64,000 nucleotides of DNA. Source: Anarhynchus alexandrinus. Its lineage: Eukaryota; Chordata; Aves; Charadriiformes; Charadriidae. The stretch spans positions 248,001-312,000 of the forward strand of contig VUYV01000075.1 in the NCBI GenBank assembly GCA_008711295.1, read 5' to 3'. A program made the translations under genes and the position numbers. Below, in pieces: positions 9,542 to 24,500 of this stretch. The notes under the pieces are model-generated. The model made no database searches. It was given only the letters and a program-made list of their open reading frames with translations, and had not been told where the DNA came from. Within the stretch, counting starts at the first letter, position 1; every line of letters begins with the position of its first letter.

Positions 9542-12500
9542 CTAGGAGCGGGCAAAAAAAGAAAATGTAGAGAGTCTTGCCATGTTGGGAAGTGCCCAAA
9601 TGTTAGAACACTAACAAGGCACCTGCAGGAAGAACATAAATTTCCGATATTTTATATTTACAGTAAAGAAACCTGTAAGCAGAAGTAGCACTAGGTTTCT
9701 GTCACAATTACTTAAATTTAAGCTAGCTTACTCTCCCATCACGTGGGATGTTATTAGTGAGATACGCAGCTTTACTGAAAGGATTCAAAGCACGTACTGC
9801 TCTAGTGGACTACTCCTAAGTTAGAAATGGTCACATGCAAGACTTCAGTGCTTGACAGAGACCCTTCCAGTTCTTTTCAAGAAAGCCAAAATGATGCTGT
9901 ATTAGGAAGAACAAACTACACCTGTAGTAGATACAACAAAAGAGAAAGAATACTGAAAGTGTTATTAAAATGCACATAAGCACAAGGAAGTGATAGCAAC
10001 CAGCTGCACTTAAAGCAGATGCTAGAAAGCAGAAACCAATTGTTTAATGAGAAATTACTGATAACCTCCTGCTGCTGATGAAAATGAACAGATGGATAAT
10101 GAAATGTAATGTTTAACTAACTCAAGTCAGTGAAGACTGATATTTAAAAGGAGATCTGCTTCAGCACTGTTTAGGTGGGATCAATCTGTAATCAATAGAC
10201 ATTTAAAAAAGTTAAACGTAAATCTCCAATGTCAGATTAAAGAACTGACCATTTCCTGGGCTAGGCTGACTCACGTTCAGCCACATCTGCCCAAGTGCTA
10301 CCGAATCTCATCTCAGCACACAATCATTTCTGTCTACTTAACAAAACTAGGCAAAAAATGAGCTTAGATTCAGTTGCTTATTTGAGAAACAATTTGGAAG
10401 ATATCCTGACTTTGCTCTTTATAAAAAAAAAAAAATAATCTCAATTCAGCACTTTAAATGCAACAGTGTTTACAAGCTTCTGATACAAGGATAGGCAGAA
10501 ATCAGTAAGATGAAGTGTGATACTTGTTTCTATTTAGTCAATCCAAATACATCTTACATATGGTTGTGACACTTGAAATACTTTGACAAATTATGAACTG
10601 GTAGTTAATGGAGACAGTGAGCATTACAATCTATACTGCAAGGAAACAGCAGCAAAACTTGAGGAACACTTGGATAAGAGTTTTTATCCATTTGTGTGGA
10701 GGGCCAATACTTAAGCTATGGCCTATGCATCAAACCTAACTAGGGAAATAGAAAGTAATTAAATAAAATACATGAAATTTTGGGCTGTGTTTCCATAGGA
10801 TGCACTGTTTTTCTTTAATTGTCAGGGTTTTTATTCTACAAGATCTCTGACAAATATGCTAATGCCAGAAGCAGAGGCAACCTACAGTCAAAGAGTTGCT
10901 TGAGTTTAGAAGTACCAGGCTCAAAAGAAATGAGAAACTGGACATTTTAGCATCTTCTCTCCTCCATATCCCAGCGTACTCCACTATGTTCTTCTTACAA
11001 TAACACACTGGTTTTCCTTAAGGAGTGTATTTACACAGTGAAGGTGCATTTTTTTCAAGTTTTAGAGTTATTAGGATTCTGCTTTACATACCTTAAGTTC
11101 CACAATAATCTCTGTATTAATTAAGCTGTAATGGCATGGACATATAAAGAAGATTGAGCCTATATCATGAGAGAACAAATTTCATGGAAGTACCTGAAAA
11201 ACTCAATGTTTGAGATGTGTTAGAAGTTTACTGAAGAGTGAAAGTTTAAGGCAAATTTTTCAATATAATATGAAAGTTTAACTTGAGAAACATTTTGTAT
11301 TTTAGTTTCTATTTTGTCCACTTTATGTGTAAAGCCATAGAACCATGGTTTCAGGTACATCTTGCATACATTTTTGGTGGAAAAGAAGTGATCTGACCCC
11401 AAGAACACTGGCTGTGAATTTTACAGCTTTTATCTTCACCAAGAGCAGACATCTCAGGGGGAGGGGGGCTGGGAGTGAGGAATACATAAAAATAAAACAA
11501 TTTAGTCTGAACAGTAATCAGAGATGCTCCAGCTCAGAGAAACAGCAGCAGTCTACGAGCTCATAACTGAACCTGAATAAAAGCACCTTGAAGCTCTTTC
11601 TTTATATCCTGCATGCACTTCTGAGTGAAATTGTGCCTAAACATTATCTTAGAACTCTACAAAATTACACTTGTCTGCAACCACCCAGCAATTTCAAACC
11701 CTTAATCAGCAGCACAGAGTAACCCGACTTCCTGACATGCAGGTCCCTTACTACTACTATCAAAAGGATATTTTGCCTCCAATGAGTTTCAGGACACAGA
11801 GCTGCATGGGGTCTCACCACAGAACGCTAGAGGACCAGCTGAAATCCTTCCTTGACAATCTAGCTAAAGGATTAGTTTTGACAGATCATATAGTGTACCT
11901 CAACCCTCAGTATTTCTCAGCTGACAAAAGAACTAGTTTCTCAGGGTATTCCACAGCAAAGCTATAAGAGGCTTTAAGAGCTGGAGGACAGAATAATAGG
12001 ATCTTAATAGAATCCAGGAAATCTACATTTAACTATCAACTCTCAGGTGAGTGAGAAAAATTTAGTCAAAAGCCATCCAAATTTCACAACTTTGTGTCTG
12101 AAAACGGGCAAAATGTGCTTATCACTCAAATTCTAGAAAATGCTGTCAGAACAGCAGCAGAATTTTGGAACAGGAAGGTGGAGACACACACTACTACGAT
12201 AGAAGTGAACAAACAGACTAGCAGAAGAGAAAGAAAACAAGGCTAAAACAACAAAGGTGTAAAACATTTGAGAAAGTGGTTCTAGTTAAGATTTAAGATG
12301 TTCAGATTCAACAGTACCTCAAGGCTGGTAAATGCTACTCATTTCTGTCTCAAGCCCGGGCTCTCAGGTTGACCTGCTGATTTACTGTGTTATATTAAGA
12401 GGGCCCCTCTGACTGAGATGACAGCAGACACTGTAGGGGCCGGTCTGATCCTCAGGAGCAGCCTAAGTCCACCAGGAACTTCCTAAAATTTTGACTCCCG

Positions 12501-15500
12501 GGGGTTTACACATGTTAATTTTAGAAGGGTATTCTAAAACAGTGGGCTAAAAATCTGAATTCTCGCTGGTTTATAAGAATCCCACTAGTTTTGTCAGCCG
12601 AGTTATAAATAAATAACATTTCACAGCCAGACTGTAGCAGTTGTTCTTTTCTCTGATCCATCAAATTTAAGCTATTATACTCAGCATCACAGTGTCTCAA
12701 ACAAATGTCAAAAATTTGATATCTATTCTATACCTTCCCCAAACTTAGCCTATGACCTTAAGGGATTAAAGAAGATAAAAACACTGAATGTTTAGTATTG
12801 GACCGTAACAAAGCTTCAGTTATTTTTTTGGCTTGTTAATTCTGTAATATTAATCAATTCTAGGGGAGGATTCCATGAAGAGTTATGAGTATGATCTCCC
12901 TTAATGCTGAAGAGGCTGGGTAACGATAACAATTCTCTCCCTCCCCTCTTTCTTTCCTCATAAGCTTTCTTTTATGAAGTTTCTTGAAACCAATGTGTTA
13001 AGAGGATTTCGCTTTCTCAGGTTTTAAAGCAGTCTCTTAAATATCGAGCTAGTCATTCTCTAAACACTTGGCAAGAATTAGAGACATTTTAAAATGGAAA
13101 GGAAATGCAGGAAAACGTGTTTTCTTCAGATGGGTCCATCAACTTAAGGCCTAAAACAAATTAAATTTGTATTTGTTTTCCTTATCTTTTCAAGTAACGA
13201 AAACAATGAGTGGCAAATTTGGGACTTTGGATTCCAAGTGACTCTGGAAGCTACATAGCAAAAGTAAAGGAGTGATTTTGAAACAGCAAGATTTATTCTT
13301 CTATTTACTCTTAGAGCACTGTGAGAAAATACTTCTAAGCTGATGTAATTGAGTTCAGAAGTGAGAATTTTTTCCTCCAAAAAGCTTTTAATGAAGCTCT
13401 TAATTCATTTAACATTGAGCTACAAAAAATTAATGCTGTATTTTGTTTAGAGTTGAAGCTTTTTCAAATCTTATTTCCTCCCAAAATTTGAAGTAGGACC
13501 TTTTCTTTGACAAAACCGATGTGATCACAAACTGTCAAGGAATATATAATTTGAGATACAAGAAAGGTTCTGTCTCCCTCATGGAGCACACAGCTAAACA
13601 CAACAAACAGCAGCATTCTATAAAAATAGCACCAAGGATGATATCGATGGTGAGGCTCTACATTAGTAGAAAGGATTCATACCAACCCTCCTGCTGCTAC
13701 ATTCTTACCCGTCATTCCACTGGTCACTTGCTGCCTCTTCTGCTACCAAGATATCATACTCCTCAGCAGCATACTTCTCCCAGTCAGAGATCTCTTGGCT
13801 TTCACCTTCACCATCCTAAACAATCACATTGCAAGTTATACAACAACATATTAATTGTTAAACACAGAGCTAAAAAGAATTTTAAAGTTTCATACTCACC
13901 CGCAACATAGAAAACTGATCCTTCTGTTCATGGTCAAGATACTTCTCAATGTTGAAAAAAGTATCAAAAAACACATTTGTCAACTTACATCGCTTTAAAT
14001 CATGCAGAGTAATTTTTCCTGTAAAGAAGATTACGAGATAAGACATTTAGAGCTGAAGTTATCCTTTCTCCAAAGAGGAGGAACATTATTCAAAAGTTAA
14101 GTCACCATTATACCCAAGAACATTTGTCACTGGTGTTCAGTGCAGTGGGAGAGAAGTCAACAGATGGAATACACACCGAGGGAAGTGTCCTTCAAAGTGG
14201 ACAAAACTTCTAAGCTTCCTCAAGAGACAGAATTCTCCAGTGAGCTAGCTATTGCTTCCCAAGAAGTGCTTGGGTAGCAGGTAGGAACATCCTCCGGCAG
14301 TGGCCCTTTCTCTTCCCTGACTTGAGTAGAAAAATGTATGACAGAAATGACAGTGTGTGACTATGCTTCATACAAATTAATTTTTCATAGAGACTATGAG
14401 ACACATTTGTGTAGCCTGATCAATATTTACAGCTTGAGAGGAAAGCTAAATGCTCAGAGGTGTTTTGTTTGTTGTTTTTTTATAAAGTGATACTTTAAAG
14501 ACTCAAATCAATGGATCTGTTAAGTGTTAGAAGTATTTGTCAGCTTGCTCAGAAATGTTACCTTATTTCAAAGTTGAGTATTAAGCTTCTGCAGAAAGAC
14601 TGAAAAATACCCGACATACAAGAAAAGACAGACGGCTATCCTTGAAACTCCTCTTTATTGATTCACCTTAAATATGGCCAGTCTTCTGTTGTCAAAGAGG
14701 GTCTAACTGCAGACCTTATGGAAGAGTTCAATAAAAGCCAAACTTAGATCAGTATTTCCTCAGCGTACTATCCCAGCTTCTAACAAAGTGTAACTGAAGG
14801 ACATCAGAGGGAAGCAAAATCTGAATCCCATTTGGAAGTGGTTGCCACACTTGTGTTTGTCGCCATCTGAAGTGCCTCAATGTGTTCTGCCTGGCTTATA
14901 GCTGATGCTCCAGCATGACACCAATCTCTCATGGCACCTGTGTCATATCTGTCAGACCCACACAGATGTCTGATGTATTGGGCCATCTCAAGTGGCAGAA
15001 ACTCTCCACAACCAAGCAACTGATTTGAATCCTAGTTATATAAGCTCCCAATTTAAGTTAGACACCTATATTTGGTTGGTTGATTTGCTCTCCAGTTACC
15101 ACTTATTGCGATGGGAGCTTAGACACTTAACACTCATGTTGATGCCTACCATTGTCTCTCAAAGACTAACAAAAAAAGAATGAAATTGAGATAATTAATT
15201 CAGGTGTCCACAAATTAAGGAATTTCCTTTTTGGTACACAGAGCATCCTGTAGCAAACTGTATCACAGTTTAGCCATAACTGTATGAAAGTACCTTCTTT
15301 TGTTTCAAATCTACCCAGTGAACAGTCATTTTATGCTGCTAGTTTTTGTGTTAGGAAAACAGAAGAATTTTTTCTTAATCCACCTTTTAAATGTCACTCA
15401 ATTTTTATTAAAAAAATCAACCCTTCACAATTGGCTTTCATTTTTTTTCCTCTCATAATGGTTGTGTTTCACAGCCTCCTTTTATCATCTTCATGATATA

Positions 15501-18500
15501 GAACAGATACATCAATCTTGTTTCATTTGAAATGCAGAACAGAAACATTATTGAAAATGTCTGCCTTTCAGAAGCATAATGTACAAGACTGGAAGGGAAC
15601 CCCTAAGTTTGGGAGGTTATTGTAGGCAACCATATAACATAAACGTGTTCCTCAGAGCTTGCTTTGCTTCATTTTAAACGCAATCCACACCCCATACATT
15701 GTACAATGTCAGTCTAAGACTTCATTCCACTGATATCTAGGATTGAGCTTCTCGCCGAAACATACTTATTACTGCTTTTTCATTTAAAATTTTATCTGCC
15801 TTTAGAAATGTGTTTTCACCTAGCAAATCCATTTTAACTTGATTTAAATAAGAATACGAAGCTTTAAGTTCTAGTTTTGAGCTATTTCAATTCCCTTAGC
15901 ATGCAAAAAATCACATCTCAATCAAAGACAATCGCCTTTTAAAAATAAAATTAAGTTTCTTGTAATTTAAATATTCTTAATACTAGAAAGAAGGTAGACA
16001 ATAAGCAAAACCATTATTAATTGATTCTCTGACCATAACTGTATAGACAGTAAACAGAACGACCCTCTTAAACAATCAACTAAACCGATACTTGAAATTC
16101 AAGTAGGAAAAACTCAGTGCTTTATCTAGAAGTGTCTAAATGTGAAACACTAGCACATTACATTTGCTAAACAAAAACATTAAATAAGATGGTCAACAAT
16201 TTTCTTTTACCATAAAAAATAGCAAACATTAGTATACGTGATAGAGGTTGCTACTCATATCAAACAATTCAAAAGCTAACAGGTAAGTTATTGTAATGCA
16301 GAGTCTGTACAATAATAGCAACCAGACTGTATGCCACATCCTTTTACACACTGAAATTCACATTAAAACATATAGCCATAATCAAGGTTATTAGTGCTAA
16401 CTGTGGTCAAGTGTTGAGACGTTAAGTTTAAATACAGGCTGACCTCGGTTGTGTTGAGTTCAACAAAGACCTGAAGACTAATCCGTCACAGCTACAACAG
16501 TTTTATCAACTTGTGAGACAAATATCAGAAACAGCACAGAGGTAGAGGCCATGAACATGCAAGATATCACTCTTCAACACCACAGTAATATGTTTACCAA
16601 GGCATGCAAAAATACTTTTAGTATTGAGCAGCACTGAAAGGCAAATATGAAGGGAGCATCATGCTCACTTCATAATTTTTTTTCAGGTGTAAAACCTAAA
16701 CTGAAGTTTCACCAGCTAAAGATCATATACGCCATATGCAGGAGGGTAGAATGTAGGTCTATGAAGGTTCAAAAGAATGTAGAAAATAGCCAAAAACTAA
16801 GAACAGTTCAGAATTCAGTTATTTTTAAGCCCATTGATGTGGATTTCCTAAGGGCAGCTCAGGCTTCTAACCTAAAATAAGTCATTATTGATGTACAGAG
16901 ACCAACACTGTTCCCTCTGAAGAAACCTCAAGTTAAATGAGTACTGGAACAGGTAAGAGGCAAGTGAACAGAACAGTCAAGACCTTTTCTTGAGAGCATC
17001 ACCTCAGCCAGATAGTGACAAGATTTCATTTAAGACTAAACGTGGCTACAAGCCCAAAATAAAAGCCTACAAGGACTTTTAAAGCAGCATATTACATTTT
17101 AGTATGAAAATGAATGCCTGCCTGCCGTTGAAGGCCATTCAATTAATAAGCTCTATCCAACTTTAGAGAAAAGACAGCCTAAAGGCATATTCTTTGTATG
17201 ACCAACAACTGAGTGCTCTTTAGGGTACACTAACTCCTTATCCAGAGAAACAGAAGTTAGAGATGGAAAAGGATTTTATTACCTTCATATTGTGGCTTCA
17301 CGAGATCCAACATCTGGCACAAACAATCTTCAAATGGCAAAGGTTCGATGGCCATGTTATCTAATTTTTGGCACTGTTCTTCATAAAAATACTCCAATTC
17401 ATACATAGACAAGGCACCATCCCCATCAAGATCCATGCAGCGAAACCAATATTCAATGCTGAAATTCAGTAATTAATAGCAAAGAACTGTTTACACAAAC
17501 TTAATACAGAACTTTAAGACTTTATATTGCTTCTTTTAAAAGCTACACTACTTACAAATGCAAAACTAGACTTAAGACTATGTTCCATAATGCTATAGGA
17601 AGTCATTAAACAACATCTACTGTGGTAAGAGTTTCTGATAATTGACATGCCATACATTACTTCATTTGAAAGCACACTTAGTTGTGAGTGGGTGAGGGCA
17701 GAAATGACTAAAACATGTGGCTTTACACAAAAACTCTAGCAAGCCAAAAAAAAAATTGAATTGTGCATCAAAACCCAAGTTATTTTTTCATATTGAACAA
17801 GCCAGTGACATATCTCGCAACGGGTTTCTTATCAATATCCTACAGCTAATGCTGGCTGTATAGTTTCCCAAAGTCACTGGCATCATGAAACAACTGCAAT
17901 TTCCTTTATCTATGACCCTGTCTGTAAGTAGGCCAATTAGCCTCTTAAAAGTCATTAAAATAGACTTTTACAACAGCAACAACAGGAGACACTGATAAAT
18001 AAGAATTATGCAAGAAACTGGGCCAGTTTTCCACTCATGTTTTTATCATTTATGTTCTTCCATTATAGTTCCAGCTGAGCATCAGTGGTTCCTATTTAAA
18101 AACTGGAAAACCAATAAAGTGGGTCTTTATTTCTGTTAAAACATACATTTGTTCTTACCTAGTTGGTGTCTTCTTGTCCTCTTCAGATATCAGAAACCAG
18201 ACAAAATCAGCATAGCTAATTTTTCCATCTTTTTGTGCTTTCCTACCTCTTGAAGGCAAATGAGGGAAAAGACAGAAAGTTTATTTTAAAAGACCTAGCT
18301 TTTACTAACCAAAAATCAAGGATTATCTTCCTTGGTGCTATTAACAGCTTATTTATCTCCTAAAACATGCAGTGTTCCTAAGGTGACTTGGCACAGACTA
18401 CTTTGATCATTCAGGATAAGAAGCTTGTGTGCTCGGTTCTGTTTCTACTGCAAAGGGTATTTAAAGAGGGAGGTAGCAGCTGGAAGAGGAAGGCAGCACT

Positions 18501-21500
18501 TTGTCCAGAAGGACTTACAGCTTTCCTTCCTGGGCAGTGGTACTGGTGGCTTAATTGTTAACAGAAAAGATATTTCAATTCACTTTTAAAAATATATGAT
18601 ATACAAGCACAAATGCTTTTTAGAATTTCTATTCAGGTAAAGTGATGAGAACTTAAAGCTGTACAGAACTCCACTCACTAAAAGCGTGGGAATGGAAATA
18701 TGAAGATAAAAATGAAATAAAAACATTCAGGAAGTAAGTGTTTGTGGCAAGAATGTAGCTGTTTCTACTCTTGCACCACAGAACACAGCATCCAAATACT
18801 TTCTGAAGACACATGGTCAAGCTTTTCAGTAAGAAGTCAGGTAGGCAGCTCCCAGACACATTACATTTCATTCCTAAAACTCCCTTTTTGCTGTTTTCTA
18901 GACATCTTGAGGATAAAAATATGATGTATGTTTTGTCTCGCCCAAAAAACTTGCATAAAGGAGTAAGCTCTAGACATATGACTGCCAAGCATCATTTTAC
19001 TAATTTCGCCTTTTGTTATGTCATTTCTGTTTATCAGTCAATTCCTAGCTGCAGAAATTGTGCTAGCAAAATGTTTCAAAAATGAGTTAAATGCCATAAC
19101 TACAAAAGAGTAAGTCAATCCAAGTGGGAACAATGAAGAATGACTGTCAAAAATGTGAATTAACTCCACTGGAGGCATTTGCGTAAATTTGTTGATGCAA
19201 CAAGCACTGATTTTACAAGTAGTACTGAAATGCCCAATTCCTTTTGAAAATTGTACAGGTTTGAGGGATAGAAAAATAACAATGCCAAAATTTCTTTCCT
19301 TCCTCATTCCTATCCCTGCTAAACCATACAATATCCTATGGTGAGTGTTCAATTCAGGTAAAGAAAGAAGAGTAAAGAATTTGGACTGGGCCAAAGGTTC
19401 CAGGAGTACTCCAGTACTCTTGAAATTCACTGTTGCATTTCAAGGGGAAGGCATTTCCCTGGGAATGTCACATTGAATTTAACAAGCCAATATATAAATA
19501 TTCATTTTGATTTAGTTCAGCATATAGAATAAATACCTTGTTACTGCTCCTGAGAAGATCCTCTCTATCATCCTATTTGATATTGCTGTGAATAAAGGTT
19601 TAAAATAGTGTCAATTATATACAAGTTATTTTTGCTTTGTATTGTCTAGTTGAAGAGTTTATTGGAAACATCTTATATATACACATCTGTGAGAAAGATC
19701 AAGTGTAGTACTCATTAATCCCTTTGAGTTCTCTTGGAGAAGATCACTTAACACAAAGTCTCCAAAACAAAGCTAGAACCAACCAGCCTTGAATTCAGGC
19801 TTGATGCAGAAATAGTAGCATAGTAAAAGTAATGAAATTGGCTGACTAGTAAAATAGCATTTACCAGTTTTTTGACAAGTAAATAATGTTTTCAAGTGCC
19901 ATTACAGTTTATATGACCTTGGTTTTGGCAAAGAGCCAAAACAGAATTGGCACGTTAATACATGATGAGCATACCTAACTGATTCTAACATGGGTCTATT
20001 TCTGGCATGGTTCTGATCCACGCTTCTAATTTTGAAACCATTTCAGGGATTTTTAAAGACATGTCTTAACTGAGCACTAGCTCTGTAAAGGATATTCAAT
20101 TTATCCTGAACAATTTGTGGATGGTACCCAAAGCAGCACATGATACTATTCTCACGGAAGAATTACTTCTCATTCTAGCTCTGAAATATTTTTTCAGCAT
20201 TGTAGAAATGCTGATAAGTAAAGCAGATGGTTAACCATTAGAACAGTTCATCTGTTTTATGTACTTATGGTGATGCTATCACTGTATTATTCTAGTAAGG
20301 ACACTGGTCCCTGCTTAATATTTATCCCCAGAACTGCAGGACAGTCAATTTTTTTCCAGACATATGTGCTGCTGCTTCTTACCTACTTTTGAAACACTGA
20401 AGCTGTTTAACCTTCTCAACAGCTACATACTTTAATATTTTTCTTACTACATTAAATGTTTGATCTAGCCCAATTTTAGACCAGTGACAGTACGAAAGGA
20501 AGGGATTTATGAAACCATATTATCTCATTCTGACATGCAAAAAATAGAAATTTAAAGTTTGGTTATCATATCCATTTTATGCTCTTATTTAATCTAGTTT
20601 TCATTAAGCAGCAGCTGCTGTTAAGCTTGAACCAATATTCCATGGTTTAAAGGATGCAAAACTATATTGCAAGTGGCACGGTATCAGTTCTGCTTCCTTT
20701 CTATAGTGTACTAACTCAGCAGAGCAACCTCTCAAATGAAGGAAGCTTTCCTTCCTCAGTGTCCTAAAGCATACTCAGACTTCAGTGGGCAAGTTTTTAG
20801 AAGCGATCAATGAGAATTGTGTTTTATTCCTTTTATCCCCTATGTGGGATAATATTCCATAATCACTTTGTGCTTAAGTAAGCTTTCCGGTCCTGAAGGG
20901 AATGTTTTTAAGATGACAATGGATACAAAGCATCAAAAAAAAAAAACCCTCAACAGTTCCATACAAGCTACAAGAATATTTAAAATAGGTCCAAGTGTGC
21001 AAGACTACAGAATCACAGTCATTGCATATTGTGAATGCAGAAAATGTAGAGCAGCTAAATAGTATTAAAACAAAATGTACTTCAGCTGAGTTAGCAAAAC
21101 TTTAAAATAAGCAGAGTACCTGAATGTATGTTTGCCTTTTTCTACTCTTTCCTTACCTTGCCATAAGAGCCACACTACTTGAATAATATAAGTAAAATTG
21201 ATTGTTTCCAAGATAACAACCCAAAAACGCCAAATGGAGCCATTTATAATATACCAAGAGTTAAATGATTTTTTTTTTTAGATCGAGCTTACACACTTAC
21301 AAATTTATTTCCTCCTCTACGTCTTTGCCAGATCAGAATTCAAATTCAGAATATTCCTCAAATTTGGTATAGCTAGACACAAAGCAGTGTCACAGATGAG
21401 CTGTCCTGCTTTATTTCACTAGTCAGCAGGATCAGCTATACCAACAGACTCACAAACGCAGGCCTTGGCAGTTAACCACTTCCTCAGTTGAAAGTTTGCA

Positions 21501-24500
21501 GGTCATTTAATACATGTAAACAAAGGTGCTTTATTTGTCATACCATGATCATTATGTCGAGCTAAATCCTTCCGATCAATATACAGGTCATGGTCTGTAT
21601 CCAGCTCCCAAAATTTGCAATATATAACATAAAAATGTTCATATGAGAAGTACTCTGTCAGCTGGTTAATATCAGCTTCCTCTTCCAATAATGCCACATT
21701 CTATTATCAGAAGGATAAATAGAACACATTAAAGAATTTGTAAGACATTTGTTGAATGATCTGAGTTCTCATAACCAAGTTAATATCTAATGCTATTTCA
21801 GTGGAACGACTTCTATCTTCAGAGACAGCGCACACCATGCAGTATTGACAGTACAGACTGAATACACAAGGTAGAAAACTAATTTGTCCATAGACAAATG
21901 AGGAGATCGGCCAAACTTCTGCTAATGACATATGCATTTATAGAGCTTTAGACAAAAGATGACATTTAAACATATTCTAGCATATGAGAATTAATGCAAT
22001 TGAGCCTTCACCAGTTTTTGGAAAAGGAACAAGTGCTACTTGTGTTACTCCCTTAAGCATTTAGTTAATGCAGTTCTTAAACTTGTAGAAACATCCATCT
22101 TGCAAAATTTTAGATATCATGTACCTGCAAAAAGTTGCTTTTCCTGAGCTCGTTACATGTTATTTTCCCAGACCAGGACCTATTTACTGTATAAAATATT
22201 CTCTGTATAACCTGCAAGAAACAGAAAAGGGAAAGGTGATCTTAAGTATGCTAACTAAATACCCTCCCAAACATTTCTCAAAGATAAGTCTTAGCTCAGC
22301 TGCATTACACAACTCCATCTTTCCCCTATTTCTGTTTTTCTCATTACTTAGCAGGTTGATGCTTCTCCTATGTTGTATTACCAAACCATTTCTAAATATG
22401 TATCTAAGCTCATCTTGACAAGTCTTATTTCAATGCTGCAGTACCCTTACCTCACAGTAAAGTTGCAGAATACTTGTATGCTATCCAGAACGTGTCTATT
22501 GGCAATTTCACTACCTCCCAGTCTTCCGGATCTACAGGATATCATCTAATAAACCTATTAATATATCTCATTACTTCAGATTTAAAGACCTATATTTACT
22601 AGAATAATATTTTACTTCATATATGAAGTTACAGAAATAGAATTGGGACTGTTTAAGGATCAGAGTACAGGGGATGCTGCTACTTCTGAAGTCTGCAAAT
22701 ATAACAACATCTGACAGAAACACTTCCTGCAGGTGCAGAGAAAATACATTTTCCCCATTTAATTTTATTCTATTTAAAGTTACTTCAAAAAACCCAAACC
22801 TGTTAATACTATTAAAAGTAGTACATAAATACTTTCTAACTGAAGAACAACAACAACAAAAAAATCTATGCAAGAAAGATGACTAGTTCTTGTGCCGTGA
22901 CTGATATCAGAACCAGAAACAAATCCATTCAGTTGAGTATCCACCACTTTTGTTTAAATTGATCTTACACATCTATTATTTTGGTAAACTCATCCATTCA
23001 GCATAATTTGCTTAGTTTTAATTTGCAAACATAAAACTTTAACATATGGGCTTTGTTTCTGAAATTTTGTTAACTGAATTCAGTATTCGCCTCAATTAGT
23101 TTGAGGTAAGTCAACCAGATATACATTTCAAGTCAGTCATTCACCACTAACAAAAGCATAGAAAAGATCTAAACATATTACGAACTATAACTGCTTAACT
23201 GGAGATTGATTATTCCTGCTAATTACCAAGACCAAATATTGCACGTGTAGTATTTCATTTGCAACACAGTAGTTACTAGCTAAAAGAATTATCTCTTTAG
23301 AAATCCTTTTCCCCAAATAAAACCTCTTCCAAACTGAAGACTTCATTATTTAAGTTGTTATCACTTCCGACTTTAATTGCAGTAAATCAGTAGTTTAAAC
23401 AAACCAATCATTTCTAAATTACAAGTAGAAGAGTAATTTAATCGAAGTTTTAAAGTAAAGCTTAAACTGTAGCATGCAGCAAGCTCTGCAGCTCTTACTT
23501 TGAACAAGAACAGCTGGTTCAATAAATCCAGAAAGGAGAATAGACTGGCCTACTTCTGAAACTTAATTAGCTCAATTGTAATTGTGAGTTTAGGGAAGGC
23601 CCATTTTTGGCTTATACTACAAAGCAATTTTTTCTAAAAAGGTTTTGTCTTAGCTTTGCAACTTAATCCATCTGCATGTCATTATCTCATCTGTTATACA
23701 TTTAACTGGTCTAAAAATAAAAACAAAATTGAATGTTTGCTAAAGACAACTGGGAACAGACTTAAAAAGAACGGTTTTCTAAAGTGAATCGAAGCAGAAT
23801 ATAAGCAAATTGTCAGAGAATTGCCTTCATTACTATGCTGCACAGTGGTTTGTCAGAAGGGAGAGGAAATGGTGCAATACAGAGATTACAATTTCAAGAA
23901 TTCTAATTCAGATACTACATTTAATCTGCAAGTATATTATGTATACACCTCACTTGTCTGGGCAAACTTTTTTAATATATTTCAGCTTTATCTTGAACAT
24001 ATGTACCTAACCTTACCACTAGATTGACCAACCAACTTATACCATAGCCTAGCAGACAGAACTGATTACTTCCAGGGTTGAACAACACTTATAAGACCCC
24101 TGCTTCACTAAAGAGATGTGTGTAATGTATGTATGCATACTTATATACACACATATGTATATATGGACAAACACAGCAGAAAAACAGATCATTTAATTTG
24201 TAACTGGAAGTTAGCATGAACAGACATTGAATCTTCAACTGCAATGCTTACAAAATCCTTTAGATGAAGCTTTATGTAGCAAGGTAAAGCTACTTTGAAT
24301 ACAGCTATGAAACGCCTTAATTCACCTTAGAGAAAAATTTATAATTATTTCTAATAACAATTTTAGAAGACTGTATTGAGCAACAGTAACTCCATCTTAA
24401 AATAGGCCAAGAAAGGGCAGATAGTCCTGACATTCCTTGATCTGCAGAGTAGTATTCCAAATATTCTTGCTACGTTCATAACAATACTGGTTTACTTTTG

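Noticed and set aside
13521..13910. Plus-strand open frame of 129 codons
   Set aside because: It lies antisense to PPP2R3B exon 12 and reaches the edge of exon 11. It is a shadow of those exons.
19038..19430. Minus-strand open frame of 130 codons within a PPP2R3B intron
   Set aside because: No family resemblance and no splice signals matching the gene's phases. The real exon 8 lies separately at 19537-19585.
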